A stretch of DNA of 12,353 bases from positions 1,302 through 13,654 of the forward strand of contig PMOV01000159.1 of NCBI GenBank assembly GCA_003161195.1. The letters run 5' to 3'. Below are positions 12,045 through 12,353 of the stretch, piece by piece; positions within the stretch are counted from its first letter, which is position 1, and each line of letters starts with the position of its first letter. The notes below the pieces were generated by a model that was not told the DNA's origin, did no database searches, and saw only the letters and a program-made list of their open reading frames with translations. The position numbers and the translations under genes were made by a program. The stretch comes from Acidobacteriota bacterium (GTDB taxonomy: Bacteria > Acidobacteriota > Terriglobia > Acidiferrales > UBA7541).

Positions 12045-12353
12045 CTAAGCGGCGAGCTTTTGTTCTTCGGGGGCCAACATGTGGGTGGGGACCTTGCGGA
12101 GATCCCACACCAGGCCGAACCAGGAGAGGAGCTTAAGCGTGTAATAGGTGATGTCGATCTCCCACCAAAAGAAGCCCTGACGGGCGGCGGCCATGAAGTG
12201 GTGGTGATTGTTGTGCCAGCCTTCGCCGAGGGTGACCAGCGCCAGCAGGAAATTGTTCTTGCTGGTGTCGGTCGTCTCGTAGCGGCGCGAGCCAAACAGA
12301 TGCGAGAGCGAATTGATGGTAAAGGTGCCGTGCCAGCAGAGCACGGTGCTGAG
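12045..12353 (-). CDS. acyl-CoA/fatty acid desaturase, C-terminal part (partial)
   Basis: The frame is open from the window edge (12353) to the TAG at 12045-12047, giving the last 102 residues of the protein; the N-terminal part lies outside. The fragment contains the third histidine box H-N-N-H-H (in GEGWHNNHHHF), the diagnostic di-iron ligand cluster of membrane fatty acid desaturases. Before it is HGTFTINSLSHLFGSRRYETTD...KNN, which is typical of delta-9 acyl-CoA desaturases. After it comes WWEIDITYYTLKLLSWFGLVWDL (membrane-associated) and a short cytosolic tail. Such enzymes introduce a double bond into acyl chains using O2. A GTG at 12344 is internal and not the start. It lies upstream of the aminotransferase on the same strand. 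Confidence 0.93.
   Translation of the reverse strand, partial: LSTVLCWHGTFTINSLSHLFGSRRYETTDTSKNNFLLALVTLGEGWHNNHHHFMAAARQGFFWWEIDITYYTLKLLSWFGLVWDLRKVPTHMLAPEEQKLAA

Noticed and set aside
1..12353. CRISPR array, prophage, toxin-antitoxin or defence island
   Set aside because: No regular spacer-repeat array, integrase, transposase, capsid or toxin-type gene is visible; the repeats seen are few and irregular.

Overview
This window looks like chromosomal DNA from an Acidobacteriota bacterium (Terriglobia/Koribacter-like). The reasons are high GC, a VWA protein of the 'VWFA-related acidobacterial domain' type, an acidobacterial-looking membrane-anchored coiled-coil protein, and several palindromic or direct intergenic repeats of kinds that are dispersed in such genomes. 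This assignment is inferred from the sequence only. I see no phage, transposase, CRISPR or defence cassette. Most genes are core or housekeeping-type, with some uncharacterised lineage proteins.

Layout: the tail of an unidentified + strand gene (1-81) is followed by a spacer holding a GC-rich hairpin repeat and a tRNA-Glu(CTC) gene (259-333). A minus-strand group follows: a small GIY-YIG domain protein (360-749), a four-helix membrane protein (929-1438), a 384-bp gene-free stretch with a 34-bp exact direct repeat (1439-1822), and a double zinc-ribbon protein starting at TTG (1823-2179). Divergent from these is queF (2402-2845), then a membrane-anchored coiled-coil protein (3006-3884), a strong intrinsic terminator (3895-3933) and an exported VWA protein (3941-4990).

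Convergent with the VWA gene is a minus-strand pair, an AI-2E family permease (7559-8689) followed after 50 nt by an 827-aa Lon-like (LonB/AAA_32) protease (5025-7508). A Spinster-like MFS transporter (8863-10122) is transcribed divergently from the permease. The right end is again minus strand: an unrecognised 126-aa protein with a TTG start and a strong SD (10188-10568), a class V PLP aminotransferase of the alanine/serine-glyoxylate type (10653-11867), and the C-terminal part of an acyl-CoA desaturase that runs off the window (12045-12353).

Functional links: no single pathway spans the window. queF belongs to queuosine synthesis (preQ0 to preQ1). The AI-2E permease and Lon-like protease are a plausible co-transcribed pair. 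The aminotransferase could serve glyoxylate/serine/glycine metabolism, and the desaturase membrane lipid unsaturation. The points most worth a second look are the degenerate ATP-binding motifs of the otherwise catalytically intact Lon-like protease, the VWA domain with a lost MIDAS, the dispersed-looking repeats, and several uncharacterised small proteins.
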